A DNA stretch of 64,000 bases from Leucobacter komagatae (GTDB taxonomy: Bacteria > Actinomycetota > Actinomycetes > Actinomycetales > Microbacteriaceae), in contig NZ_VFON01000001.1 in assembly GCF_006716085.1 (NCBI RefSeq), positions 186,001-250,000 of the forward strand. The letters run 5' to 3'. Under the pieces are notes generated by a model. That model ran no database searches. It was not told where the DNA came from and worked only from the letters and a program-made list of their open reading frames with translations. Position numbers and translations under genes: made by a program. The stretch's first letter is position 1. Every line of letters begins with the position of its first letter. Positions 40,717-56,333 of this stretch are shown in pieces.

Positions 40717-42021
40717 GTGACGACGAACGCGGCAGCGCAGCCCGCACGCAACACGCAGCCAACGGGATACCGCGACCGCTTCCCGCGCGAACTTGGCGGC
40801 CCACTCCAGCGGCGCACGCTCATTGTGCTGTCGACGGCGACGATTCTCGGTGGTCTCGGGTTCGGCGCGTCGGCCTCGGTCGGCGCTCTGCTCCTCGCCG
40901 AGGTGAGCGGCAACGACGCGATCTCGGGTCTCGCTGCCGCCATGTCAAACGCGGGGGCTGCCGCGGCCGGGATCCCACTCGCGAGAATCGCGGCCCGCAA
41001 GGGGCGCCGCACCGCCGTTGTGCTCGGCAGCTCGATCGCGATGGTCGGCGCGCTCTTCGCGATCTCAGGAGCGGCGCTCGCGCTGTGGTGGGTTCTCGCG
41101 CTCGGGATCGGGATCCTCGGCGTTGCGTCTGCCGTGCAGTTGCTGTCGCGCTTCGCCGCCACTGACCTTGCACTGCCGAAGAACCGCGCCCGCGACCTCT
41201 CGCTCGTGGTGTGGTCGATCACCGTCGGCGCCGTGATCGGGCCGAACCTGATGGGCCCGGGGGCTGTCGTGGGGGAGGCGATTGGGGTGCCGTCGCTCGC
41301 CGGCGTGTTCGTGTTCACGTTCTTCGCCCAGCTCGCGGCGGTGTGCGTGAACTTCTTCGGCCTGCGGCCCGATCCGCTGCTCACGGCGCGGGAGATCCAG
41401 GCGGCGGCTGTCGCGGCGCGCCCCGCTGACGCGCCCGAGACGACGGCCGAGGTGTTCGCCTCACGCCGCGCCAAGGTACTGGCGATCGTCATCATCGGTA
41501 CCGCGCAGGCGATCATGGTGGGGCTCATGGCGATGACCCCGCTGCACCTGAAACACCACGGCGGCAGCGACGCGCTCGTCGGGATCACGCTCAGCCTGCA
41601 CATCGCAGGCATGTACGCCCTGTCGCCGGTCTTCGGCATCCTTGCCGGGAAGATCGGCAGGTTGCCGGTGATCGTCGGCGGGTGGGTGATCCTGCTCGTC
41701 GCGATCTACTTCGCCTACCTGTCTGGTGAGAACAGCCTCTGGGTGCAGATCGCGATGACGCTCGTTGGCGTCGGTTGGAGCGCCGTGACCGTTGCGGGAG
41801 CGGCGCTGCTCACCGACCTCACCGCGCTTGGTGAGCGCCCGAAGTGGCAGGGGCGCGCGGATACGTTCATGAGCGCCTCTGGCGCGGCGGCCGGTGTGCT
41901 CGCCGGAATCGTGTTCGCCGTGAGTGACTTCTCGATCCTTGCGCTGGTCGCACTCGCGGTGCTGGCGCTCGGCGCGATCGCGTCAATGTACCCGAAGCTG
42001 CGAGTCGCCAGGCAGCACTGA
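40717..42021 (+). CDS. MFS transporter
   Basis: A 434-residue, about 12-helix major facilitator protein. GTG start with AAGGAG upstream. The motif-A-like loop is ARIAARKGRRTAVVLG. Helix 7 begins after a cytoplasmic loop at VFASRRAKVLAIVIIG. Substrate unknown. It follows lysR on the same strand and may export or import the substrate of the divergent aminotransferase. Confidence 0.88.
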   Translation: MTTNAAAQPARNTQPTGYRDRFPRELGGPLQRRTLIVLSTATILGGLGFGASASVGALLLAEVSGNDAISGLAAAMSNAGAAAAGIPLARIAARKGRRTAVVLGSSIAMVGALFAISGAALALWWVLALGIGILGVASAVQLLSRFAATDLALPKNRARDLSLVVWSITVGAVIGPNLMGPGAVVGEAIGVPSLAGVFVFTFFAQLAAVCVNFFGLRPDPLLTAREIQAAAVAARPADAPETTAEVFASRRAKVLAIVIIGTAQAIMVGLMAMTPLHLKHHGGSDALVGITLSLHIAGMYALSPVFGILAGKIGRLPVIVGGWVILLVAIYFAYLSGENSLWVQIAMTLVGVGWSAVTVAGAALLTDLTALGERPKWQGRADTFMSASGAAAGVLAGIVFAVSDFSILALVALAVLALGAIASMYPKLRVARQH

Positions 42022-42055
42022 GCCGAGCCCGCCATAAACGGCTAAACTGGGTGCG

Positions 42056-43579
42056 ATGTCTACTACCGTCGAACCCCAGTTTTCAACCGCAACCGGCAGC
42101 GACGTTCGCGTTCGCTTCTGCCCCTCGCCGACGGGTACACCCCACGTCGGTATGGTGCGCACGGCCCTGTTCAACTGGGCGTACGCCCGGCACACGGGCG
42201 GCACCTTCGTGTTCCGTATTGAGGACACCGACGCGGCGCGCGACAGCGAGGAGAGCTACGGCCAGATCCTCGACTCGCTGCGCTGGCTCGGCCTGACCTG
42301 GGACGAAGGCATCGACGTCGGCGGCCCCCACGGCCCGTACCGCCAGTCTGAGCGCGGCGACATTTACCGCGAGATCGCCGAGCGTTTGAAGGACGCTGGC
42401 TACCTCTACGAGAGCTTCTCGACGGCCGAGGAAATCGATGCGCGCAACGAGGCAAACGGCCGCGCGAAGCAGCTCGGGTACGATAACTTCGACCGCGACC
42501 TCACCGACGAAGAGCGCGCGGCGTTCCGCGCAGAGGGCCGCGAGCCCGCGCTCCGCTTCCGTATCCCCGATATGGACCTGAGCTTCGACGACCTCGTGCG
42601 CGGCCCGATCAGTTTCCCCGCTGGCTCGACGATCGACTTCGTTGTCGTGCGCCCGAACGGCGCTCCGCTGTACACGCTCACGAACCCCGTCGACGACGCG
42701 CTCATGGGCATCACCCACGTGCTGCGCGGCGAAGACCTGCTGTCGTCGACGCCGCGCCAGGTCGCGCTGCACCGCGCACTCGTCGAACTCGGCATTGAGA
42801 CCGCGATCCCGCAGTTCGGCCACCTCCCGTACGTGCTGGGCGAGGGCAACAAAAAGCTCTCGAAGCGCGATCCCGAGTCGAACCTGCTGCACCACCGCGA
42901 GCGCGGGTTCATCCCCGAGGGGCTGCTGAACTACCTGTCGCTGCTGGGCTGGTCGATCTCCGCTGACCGCGACGTGTTCACGAGCGACGAGATGATCGCG
43001 GCGTTTGACGTCACCGACGTGAACCCGAACCCGGCCCGCTTCGATCAGAAGAAGGCCGACGCGATCAACGCCGACCACATTCGCCTGCTCAGCGAGGACG
43101 ACTTCTTTGGGCGCATCCTGCCCTACCTCATTGCGGGCGGCGCGCTTCCCGTCGAGCCGACCGAGCAGCAGCTCGCGACCGTTCGTGCCGCGGTGCCGCT
43201 CGTGCAGAGCCGCGTCACGGTGCTCTCCGAGGTCGTTCCGATGCTCGGCTTCCTGTTCACCAGCTCCGCCGCGCTCGTCTACGAAGACGACGCGCTGAAG
43301 TCGCTGAAGGACGACGCTCCCGAGACACTGCGCGCAAGCATCGCGGCACTCGAAGCGCTGCCTGAGGACGGCTGGGCGACCGAGCCGATTCAGACCGCAC
43401 TGCAGGGCGCGCTCATCGAGGGGCTTGGGCTCAAGCCCCGGGTCGCGTTCGGAGCGCTCCGCGTGGCGGCGTCGGGGCGCCGCGTCTCGCCGCCGCTGTT
43501 CGAGTCGTTCGAGTTGCTCGGGCGCGACGAGACGCTCGCGCGCCTCCGTCGCCTCGAAGCTCAGCTCTCGGGCGAGTAG
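42056..43579 (+). CDS. gltX: Glutamyl-tRNA synthetase
   Basis: Charges tRNA-Glu with glutamate, and possibly tRNA-Gln as well if this organism lacks GlnRS. 507-residue class I synthetase. The HIGH motif is [11 protein letters not shown] (about residues 23-33) and the KMSKS motif is KLSKR at 267-271. The [16 protein letters not shown] segment is the glutamate-binding region. The C-terminal anticodon-binding domain is complete. A TAAACT -10 box ends seven bases before the ATG and no ribosome binding site is present, suggesting leaderless translation. A terminator-like hairpin follows. Confidence 0.95.
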   Translation: MSTTVEPQFSTATGSDVRVRFCPSPTGTPHVGMVRTALFNWAYARHTGGTFVFRIEDTDAARDSEESYGQILDSLRWLGLTWDEGIDVGGPHGPYRQSERGDIYREIAERLKDAGYLYESFSTAEEIDARNEANGRAKQLGYDNFDRDLTDEERAAFRAEGREPALRFRIPDMDLSFDDLVRGPISFPAGSTIDFVVVRPNGAPLYTLTNPVDDALMGITHVLRGEDLLSSTPRQVALHRALVELGIETAIPQFGHLPYVLGEGNKKLSKRDPESNLLHHRERGFIPEGLLNYLSLLGWSISADRDVFTSDEMIAAFDVTDVNPNPARFDQKKADAINADHIRLLSEDDFFGRILPYLIAGGALPVEPTEQQLATVRAAVPLVQSRVTVLSEVVPMLGFLFTSSAALVYEDDALKSLKDDAPETLRASIAALEALPEDGWATEPIQTALQGALIEGLGLKPRVAFGALRVAASGRRVSPPLFESFELLGRDETLARLRRLEAQLSGE

Positions 43580-43585
43580 TCGGGA

Positions 43586-43612
43586 GCCGGTGGGCGTACA
43601 TCGCCCGCCGGC
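43586..43612 (+). terminator. Hairpin after gltX
   Basis: GCCGGTGGGCG and CGCCCGCCGGC pair over 11 bases (one G-U) around the loop TACAT, six bases after the gltX stop. No U-tract. Confidence 0.65.
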
Positions 43613-43649
43613 CAGGAATCGGTTGAGTGAAAGAAGGAGACGAGGGCAG

Positions 43650-44654
43650 ATGGTGATCGAGACAGTTGCGGATAACCCCGCAGCTCCCTACGGAGTGGCC
43701 ATTATCGGTGGAGGGCCCGCTGGGCTATCGGCTGGCCTGCAGCTCGTCCGGGCGAACCGGCGCATCGCCATCCTCGATTCGAACCGCCCGCGTCACTCGG
43801 CGACACTGCGCTCGCACGGCTTCCTCACCCGAGACGGAGCACCGCCCCTCGAGCTGCGCCGGCTCGGCCGCGAGGAGTTTGAGACCTACCCGACTGCCCG
43901 GTTCTCGCAGGCGATGACCCGCGAAATCACGCCGCTCTCGGCCGACGAGGCGCGCGAGGCTGGCTTTCCAGACGGAATCGGGTTCCGCGTGAGCGGCACC
44001 GGCCTGCGCGGCAGCAGCGACGTTGAGATCGTCGCCCGCCGCGTACTCATCGCCGCGGGGCTGACGGAAGAGCTGCCGCCGTTCCCGATGATTCGCGCGT
44101 ACTACGGAACGGCGCTGCACTCGTGCGTCGAGTGCGACGGATTCGAGAAGACCGACAAGCCCCTCGCCCTCATCGGCGAGACCAGCGACCTGTTCGCCCG
44201 GGCCCTGCTCATCTCACGGTTCAGCTCAGACCTCATCGTCTTCACGAACGGGGCAGACACGATCCGGCCCGAACAGGAGGCCGAGCTCGGCTCCATCGGG
44301 ATCCGCGTTGAGCGCCGCGCGATCGACGACATCGTCGGCGAGAAGGCAGACATGACGGGGGTGCGCCTCGCCGACGGTGAGGTGATCCCGCGCGTCGGCG
44401 GTTTCGTGCGCCCGCGCTGGCACGCGTCGGTCGATTACTTCGGTGACCTCGAGATCGAGCGCGATGACTGGGGCCTCGTGAAGGTGGACGAGCGCGGCGA
44501 GACATCGATTCGCGGCGTCTACGCTGCGGGAGACACGGTGCCGCCCGGGCCGCAGCAGCTCATCATTGCCGCCGGAAATGGCGCGAGCGTTGCTGCGAAG
44601 CTGAACATGGACATGATCCGTGGCGCGCTCGGCGTCGGCCAGGTAGACGAGTAA
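43650..44654 (+). CDS. Thioredoxin reductase-like FAD/NAD(P)-dependent oxidoreductase
   Basis: A 334-residue two-domain flavoprotein. ATG 43650 with AAGAAGGAG upstream. FAD motif AIIGGGPAGLSAGLQL near residue 14; redox Cys pair in HSCVECDGFEK (C-x2-C, TrxR-like position); C-terminal FAD contact GVYAAGDTVPPGPQQ. The NAD(P) half lacks a clear GxGxxA/G (LALIGETSDLFARALL), so the reductant-binding site is atypical. It may reduce a thioredoxin-like partner or a small disulfide. Followed 84 bases later by the queuosine-precursor transporter gene; no functional link is evident. Confidence 0.85.
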   Translation: MVIETVADNPAAPYGVAIIGGGPAGLSAGLQLVRANRRIAILDSNRPRHSATLRSHGFLTRDGAPPLELRRLGREEFETYPTARFSQAMTREITPLSADEAREAGFPDGIGFRVSGTGLRGSSDVEIVARRVLIAAGLTEELPPFPMIRAYYGTALHSCVECDGFEKTDKPLALIGETSDLFARALLISRFSSDLIVFTNGADTIRPEQEAELGSIGIRVERRAIDDIVGEKADMTGVRLADGEVIPRVGGFVRPRWHASVDYFGDLEIERDDWGLVKVDERGETSIRGVYAAGDTVPPGPQQLIIAAGNGASVAAKLNMDMIRGALGVGQVDE

Positions 44655-44738
44655 GCTGTGTTCTGCGCTCACGCACAGTGAGCGAGATTTCGCAGTACAG
44701 ACGTGGGGCAGCGCGTCGTCACTCTCAAGGAGACAGTT

Positions 44739-45440
44739 GTGTCAGAGCAACAGCGCGCCCACTTGGTGCCTGGTGAACGGGCTGCGACGGCCGGTGGCCG
44801 CTACGCCCTCATTTCCGCGGCGTTCGTGGGGATCCTCCTCATCTCGAACGTCGTCGCGGTCAAGCCGATCGCGTTCGGCTCGATTCCCTTCGGCGACGCG
44901 CAGCTGCCGCTCGTGTTCGACGGGGGAGTGTTCCTCTTCCCGCTCGCGTACATCCTCGGCGACGTGCTCGCAGAGGTCTACGGGCTTCGGGCGTCGCGCC
45001 GTGCGATCTTGACGGCGTTCGCGCTCGCGCTCGTCGCGTCGCTCACCATTCTCGCGGTACAGGTGTCGCCGCCCGCCGACGGCTGGGAGAACCAGGAGGC
45101 CTTCGCGGCCGTGCTCGGGTTCGTGCCGCGCATCGTCGCGGCGAGCTTGGTCGCGTTCGTCGCGGGCCAGCTCGTGAACGCGTGGGTGCTGGATCGCCTG
45201 CGCCGAAAAACCTCGGGCCGCTTCCTGCGGACCAGGCTTGTCGGGTCGACGATCGCGGGTCAGCTCATCGACACGCTGCTCTTCTGCACCATCGCTTTTG
45301 CCGGAATCATCACGGGGGTCGACTTCGTCATGTACGTCGTGCTCGGGTACGTGGTGAAGGTGCTCGCCGAGGTCATTCTGTTGCCCGTGACAACGCGGGT
45401 GATCGCATGGACGCGCCGGGCGGAGGAAGCTGCGGCGTAG
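44739..45440 (+). CDS. Queuosine precursor transporter (YhhQ/VUT family)
   Basis: A 233-residue membrane protein with six or seven helices. GTG 44739 has AAGGAG six bases upstream. It contains LISNVVAVKPIAF, FPLAYILGDVLAEVYG (the VUT-family signature) and VGSTIAGQLIDTLLFCTIAF. E. coli YhhQ imports the deazapurines preQ0/preQ1. The convergent neighbour is tgt, the enzyme that inserts preQ1 or queuine into tRNA, which supports a Q-salvage role. No queC/D/E/F genes are in the window. Confidence 0.9.
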   Translation: MSEQQRAHLVPGERAATAGGRYALISAAFVGILLISNVVAVKPIAFGSIPFGDAQLPLVFDGGVFLFPLAYILGDVLAEVYGLRASRRAILTAFALALVASLTILAVQVSPPADGWENQEAFAAVLGFVPRIVAASLVAFVAGQLVNAWVLDRLRRKTSGRFLRTRLVGSTIAGQLIDTLLFCTIAFAGIITGVDFVMYVVLGYVVKVLAEVILLPVTTRVIAWTRRAEEAAA

Positions 45441-45510
45441 CGGTTTGGGGCTCCGCTCGCTCAACCCGCTCCGCTGGCTACGCCCGCTCCAGTTCTCCAA
45501 GCAGTACCAA

Positions 45511-45571
45511 TGCAATCGGCCCAGGGTATGCAGCCTACAAAGCAGGTGCTGCATATCCTGGGCCGATTGCA
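45511..45571. terminator. 24-bp inverted repeat between convergent transporter and tgt genes
   Basis: TGCAATCGGCCCAGGGTATG plus CAGC at 45511-45534 pairs with 45548-45571 along all 24 positions (one G-U), with a 13-base loop. It fits a two-way terminator but is far longer than needed. Confidence 0.75.
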
Positions 45572-45580
45572 TGTAGATGG

Positions 45581-45646
45581 TGTGGGGCCGGGGCCGGGGC
45601 CGAGGCCGGGGCCAGGGTTCGGTCTGGGCGCCAGGGGCCGGGCCCG
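45581..45646. repeat. GC-rich degenerate tandem repeat
   Basis: A run of GGGGCC/GGCCGG units (GGGGCCGGGGCCGGGGCC, then diverged copies) fills the end of the gap up to the tgt stop. Low complexity; no function assigned. Confidence 0.6.
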
Positions 45647-52585
<6,939 letters not shown>

Positions 52586-52722
52586 TCATCCCAAATAGTT
52601 TTGGGGCATGAGTATGTTGTTGTAACGATGTTCGCGTCTACTTTGTGGTTCTTGACGTACGGCCACAACCCCGTGCATCCGTTGTGGTGCCTGGTTAGGG
52701 GTTGGGTTTCATGTCAATAGAG

Positions 52723-52840
52723 TTTCGGTGGTTATAGCGTCAGGGAAACGCCCGGTCACATTCCGAACCCGGAAGCTAAGGCTGACAGCGCCGATGGTAC
52801 TGCGAGGGGGACCTCGTGGGAGAGTAGGACACCGCCGAAC
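52723..52840 (+). rRNA. rrf: 5S ribosomal RNA
   Basis: About 118 bases. GTTTCGGTGG at the 5' end pairs with the 3' CACCGCCGAAC; the core CATTCCGAACCCGGAAGCTAA is diagnostic. The 23S-5S spacer (52586-52722) holds the downstream arm of the pre-23S stem (52627-52662) and no gene. Confidence 0.96.
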
Positions 52841-52850
52841 ATTTATTGGG

Positions 52851-52882
52851 AAAGCCCCGGAGCAATTGCGCTCCGGGGCTTT
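52851..52882. terminator. rRNA operon terminator
   Basis: AAAGCCCCGGAGC and GCTCCGGGGCTTT form a perfect 13-bp stem with a 6-base loop ten bases after 5S, followed by a weak T-rich stretch. It also reads as a terminator on the other strand. Confidence 0.93.
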
Positions 52883-52992
52883 CGTCATTTCAGGACACAA
52901 TGCACAGGGGATTCCTAGGCTCGCCATCGCGGACCCGGTTCATCCGATAAACTGGAAGCTGGGTCAACGAGCACAAGCGAAAGAGGCAGCCA

Positions 52993-55884
52993 ATGGGCGC
53001 GATGATGGGTACTATTCTCTTCCTCGCGCTCGTGTCTCTCATTTCTCACCCGCTCGCTAAACGGTTCGGGCGTCGCGTGTTTCTCGTGCTTGCGGGCCTC
53101 ATGGCTGTGGCGCTCGTCGTATTCGTCAGCCTCGCTGCATCGGTGTTCGGCGGCGAGACGCTCGTGGAACACGTTGAGTGGATTCCGCAGCTCGACGTTG
53201 GGCTCACGCTCAGGCTTGATCCGCTCTCGATGCTGTTCTCGCTCCTGGTGCTCGGCGCAGGTTCACTTGTGCTGCTCTACTGCGCGCACTACTTTGATGA
53301 TGGTGAGGTTGGTATTCCCCGGTTCGCCGGCGTGTTCATGGGGTTCGCGACCAGCATGCTCGGGCTCGTCGTCGCCGACAACGTCTACCTGCTCTTCATC
53401 TTCTGGGAAGCGACGACGATCTTCTCCTTCCTGCTCATTGGGCACGTGCTCCGCCTGCGCACCGCGAACTCCGCGGCGCTGCAGGCGCTGATGATCACGA
53501 CGCTCGGCGGCCTCGCGATGCTCGTCGGCTTCGTGCTGCTCGTGCAGGCAGGCGGGACGCCGCTGCTTTCTGAAATCATCGCTGACCCGCCCGAGGGTAC
53601 GCTCGTGACTGTCGCGGTGTACCTCGTGCTGCTTGGCGCGATCTCGAAGTCCGCGATCTTCCCGCTGCACTTCTGGCTGCCCGGCGCGATGGCCGCTCCG
53701 ACCCCAGTGTCTGCGTACCTTCACGCCGCCGCGATGGTGAAGGCCGGTGTCTATCTCATTGCGCGCATGAGCGAGCCTTTCGCTGATGTGCCGGGCTACC
53801 GCTGGACGCTCGTGATCCTCGGCGGCATCACCATGCTCATCGGCGGGTTCCGTGCGCTGCGCCAGTTCGACATCAAGCTCATCGTCGCGCAGGGCACGGT
53901 GAGCCAGCTCGGCCTCCTTGTGATGGTCATCGGTGTTGGTGACGCACGCGCGACGTTTGCGGGCCTCGTGCTGCTGTTCGCCCACGCGGTCGCGAAGGCG
54001 CCACTGTTCCTCTCGGTGGGCATCGTCGACTACTCCACGGGTGTGCGTGACCTGCGCCGATTGAGTGGCCTCGGTAGACGTATGCCCGTGCTCGCGATCG
54101 TGTCGATCGTCGCCGCAGCCTCGATGGCCGGCATCCCGCCGTTCTTCGGGTTTGTGGCGAAGGAGTCGGCCTTCGCCGAGCTCCTCGAGGTCGGCCACGA
54201 GCACCCGGCGGCGTACGTCGCGCTCGCGGTGGCCGTGGTGGGCAGCATCTTGACCGTCGCCTACATGATCAGGTTCGTGTGGGGTGCCTTCGCATCGAAG
54301 CCGGGCGTTGCCGACACTCCGATCGAGCACCCGGCGGCCGCAGGCATTGTGTTCGCCCCCGCGATGTTCGCCGCGTTTGCGGTCGTGTATGGGCTCGCTT
54401 CGCCGCTGCTCGACCCCCTCTTCCGTCAGGCAGTTCCCGCATCGCCACTCGGCGACCCCGAGCACCTCAGCCTGTGGCACGGGTTCACCCTGCCGCTCGC
54501 GCTCTCAGCCGGCATCCTCGTGCTCGGCGTGCTCGTCTTCTTCCCGGCCCGGAAGCTCGCGGTGACGCTGCCGCCGCCTTCAGAGCGCTTCTCGGGCTCG
54601 CACGCCTACTGGGTCGCGACTCATGCGCTCGACACGATCGCGATCAAATTCACGTCGCTCACCCAGCGCGGCTCGCTGCCCTTCTACCTCGCGGTGATCC
54701 TGTCCGTGCTCGTGCTCGCCCTAGGCGGCACGGTGCTCTCGGTGCAGCAGTGGCCCGACGAGATCTCGATGATCTCGAGCCCCGTCGACATTCCGATTGC
54801 GATCGTCATGATTGTCGCCGCGCTCTTCGCGATGCGCGCCCGCACCCGTTTCCAGGGGGGCCTCCTCGTCGGGGTGACTGGCTACGGCATGGCGACGATC
54901 TTCGCACTGCACGGGGCGCCCGACCTCGCCCTCACGCAGCTCCTGGTAGAGACCGTGACTCTCATCGCGTTCGTGCTCGTGATCAGGCGATTGCCCGCCC
55001 ACATGGCAGAGCGCCCGCGGCGCGTGACCCGCGGCTTCAGGCTCGCTCTTGGCCTCGGAGTCGGCCTCGTTCTCGGCGCCGTCGCCGTTGTCTCGCTCGG
55101 CGCGCGCATCGCCGACCCCATCTCGCTGGCCATGCCGCAGCTTGCCGTGGAGGGCGGCCACGGGTACAACGTCGTGAACGTCATGCTCGTTGACATTCGC
55201 GCGTGGGACACGATGGGGGAGCTGTCGGTGATTCTCGCCGCTGCGACCGGCGTCGCGTCGCTCGTGTTCCTCAACACGCGCGACGATCAGAGCCCGCACC
55301 TCAGCAGGCGCGAGGCGCGCAACGCGACGCGCGCCCATCTGCTGCGGGTCGCCGACCCCGAGGACCCCGCGAGCCGCATGAACTGGCTGCTTGCGGGCTC
55401 GTACCTCAGGCCCGAGCGCCGGTCGATCATTCTCGAGGTCGTCGTGCGGCTCGTATTCCACGGCCTGCTCATCCTGTCCGTGTTCCTGCTGCTCTCGGGG
55501 CACAACGCCCCCGGTGGCGGGTTCGCCGCGGGCCTCGTTGCCGGCCTCGCACTGGTCGCGCGCTACCTCGCGGGCGGCCGTCACGAGCTGCGGGCGACGG
55601 TCGCGCTCGACGCGGGCAGGATCCTGGGGATCGGCCTTGCGCTCGCGGTGACGATGGCGATCATCCCGCTGTTCTTCGGTCAGCCTGCGCTCTCATCCAG
55701 CTGGGTCGACGTCGACCTCGGCCCGTTCGGTTCGTTGCCGCTCGTGACGTCGACGCTCTTCGATATTGGCGTGTACCTCGTGGTCTTCGGCCTGGTGCTC
55801 GACGTGCTGCGTAGCCTCGGCTCGGAGATCGATGAACACGAAGAAGAAGACCACGCCGAGTTCCAAGAGGAGGTAGCGAAGTGA
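52993..55884 (+). CDS. mrpA: Na+/H+ antiporter subunit A fused to subunit B (MrpA-MrpB)
   Basis: A 963-residue membrane protein, largest subunit of the Mrp multi-subunit cation/proton antiporter. Residues about 1-480 are a complex-I ND5-like antiporter module. Glu139 (FWEATTIF) and Lys219 (ISKSAIFPLHFWLPGAM) match the conserved essential Glu and Lys of MrpA. Residues about 580-780 form the MrpA C-terminal part. From about 805 the MrpB domain follows (GLLILSVFLLLSGHNAPGGG), so no separate mrpB gene exists. ATG start; a TAAACT box about 40 bases upstream may be the promoter. First gene of mrpACDEFG, all linked by overlaps. Confidence 0.93.
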   Translation: MGAMMGTILFLALVSLISHPLAKRFGRRVFLVLAGLMAVALVVFVSLAASVFGGETLVEHVEWIPQLDVGLTLRLDPLSMLFSLLVLGAGSLVLLYCAHYFDDGEVGIPRFAGVFMGFATSMLGLVVADNVYLLFIFWEATTIFSFLLIGHVLRLRTANSAALQALMITTLGGLAMLVGFVLLVQAGGTPLLSEIIADPPEGTLVTVAVYLVLLGAISKSAIFPLHFWLPGAMAAPTPVSAYLHAAAMVKAGVYLIARMSEPFADVPGYRWTLVILGGITMLIGGFRALRQFDIKLIVAQGTVSQLGLLVMVIGVGDARATFAGLVLLFAHAVAKAPLFLSVGIVDYSTGVRDLRRLSGLGRRMPVLAIVSIVAAASMAGIPPFFGFVAKESAFAELLEVGHEHPAAYVALAVAVVGSILTVAYMIRFVWGAFASKPGVADTPIEHPAAAGIVFAPAMFAAFAVVYGLASPLLDPLFRQAVPASPLGDPEHLSLWHGFTLPLALSAGILVLGVLVFFPARKLAVTLPPPSERFSGSHAYWVATHALDTIAIKFTSLTQRGSLPFYLAVILSVLVLALGGTVLSVQQWPDEISMISSPVDIPIAIVMIVAALFAMRARTRFQGGLLVGVTGYGMATIFALHGAPDLALTQLLVETVTLIAFVLVIRRLPAHMAERPRRVTRGFRLALGLGVGLVLGAVAVVSLGARIADPISLAMPQLAVEGGHGYNVVNVMLVDIRAWDTMGELSVILAAATGVASLVFLNTRDDQSPHLSRREARNATRAHLLRVADPEDPASRMNWLLAGSYLRPERRSIILEVVVRLVFHGLLILSVFLLLSGHNAPGGGFAAGLVAGLALVARYLAGGRHELRATVALDAGRILGIGLALAVTMAIIPLFFGQPALSSSWVDVDLGPFGSLPLVTSTLFDIGVYLVVFGLVLDVLRSLGSEIDEHEEEDHAEFQEEVAK

Positions 55885-56333
55885 CAATGCCCCTCGTGCT
55901 CGTCGCGGTAATGGTTGTGATGTACGTCGCAGGCGTCTACCTGCTGCTCGACCGAAGCCTCACTCGCATCATGCTCGGCTTCCTGCTCGTCGGCAACGCG
56001 ACGAACCTGCTCATCTTCCTGATGTCCGGCAGCTTCGGCTCCGCCCCGATCGCCGGGGGAGACGGCGAGATGAGCGACCCGCTGCCGCAGGCCTTCATTC
56101 TCACCGCAATCGTGATCACGTTCGGTGTCAGCGCGTTCTTGCTCGCGCTCATCTACCGCTCCTGGCGACTCGCGCGCGTCAGCGACGACCATGTTGAGGA
56201 TGACGCTGACGACCTCGCGATCGCGAGCGCCGAGACGCTCACGACCGGCCAGGTCACCGATGAGGATCTCGAGGACGCGCCCGAGTTCGAAGAAGACGTA
56301 TCCGAAGACGGCACGGGGGAGGCCCGCAAGTGA
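55881..56333 (+). CDS. mrpC: Na+/H+ antiporter subunit C
   Basis: A 150-residue NuoK-like subunit with three membrane helices in the first 95 residues (LVAVMVVMYVAGVYLLLDRS, LGFLLVGNATNLLIFLMSGS and FILTAIVITFGVSAFLLALI). The GTGA overlap joins it to mrpA. The C-terminal 45 residues are an acidic cytoplasmic tail (rich in Asp and Glu) absent from the roughly 113-residue Bacillus protein. The tail may dock on other subunits. Confidence 0.93.
   Translation: MTMPLVLVAVMVVMYVAGVYLLLDRSLTRIMLGFLLVGNATNLLIFLMSGSFGSAPIAGGDGEMSDPLPQAFILTAIVITFGVSAFLLALIYRSWRLARVSDDHVEDDADDLAIASAETLTTGQVTDEDLEDAPEFEEDVSEDGTGEARK

Noticed and set aside
53263..54480. Minus-strand open frame inside mrpA
   Set aside because: Charged His/Glu/Arg shadow of a membrane protein gene.
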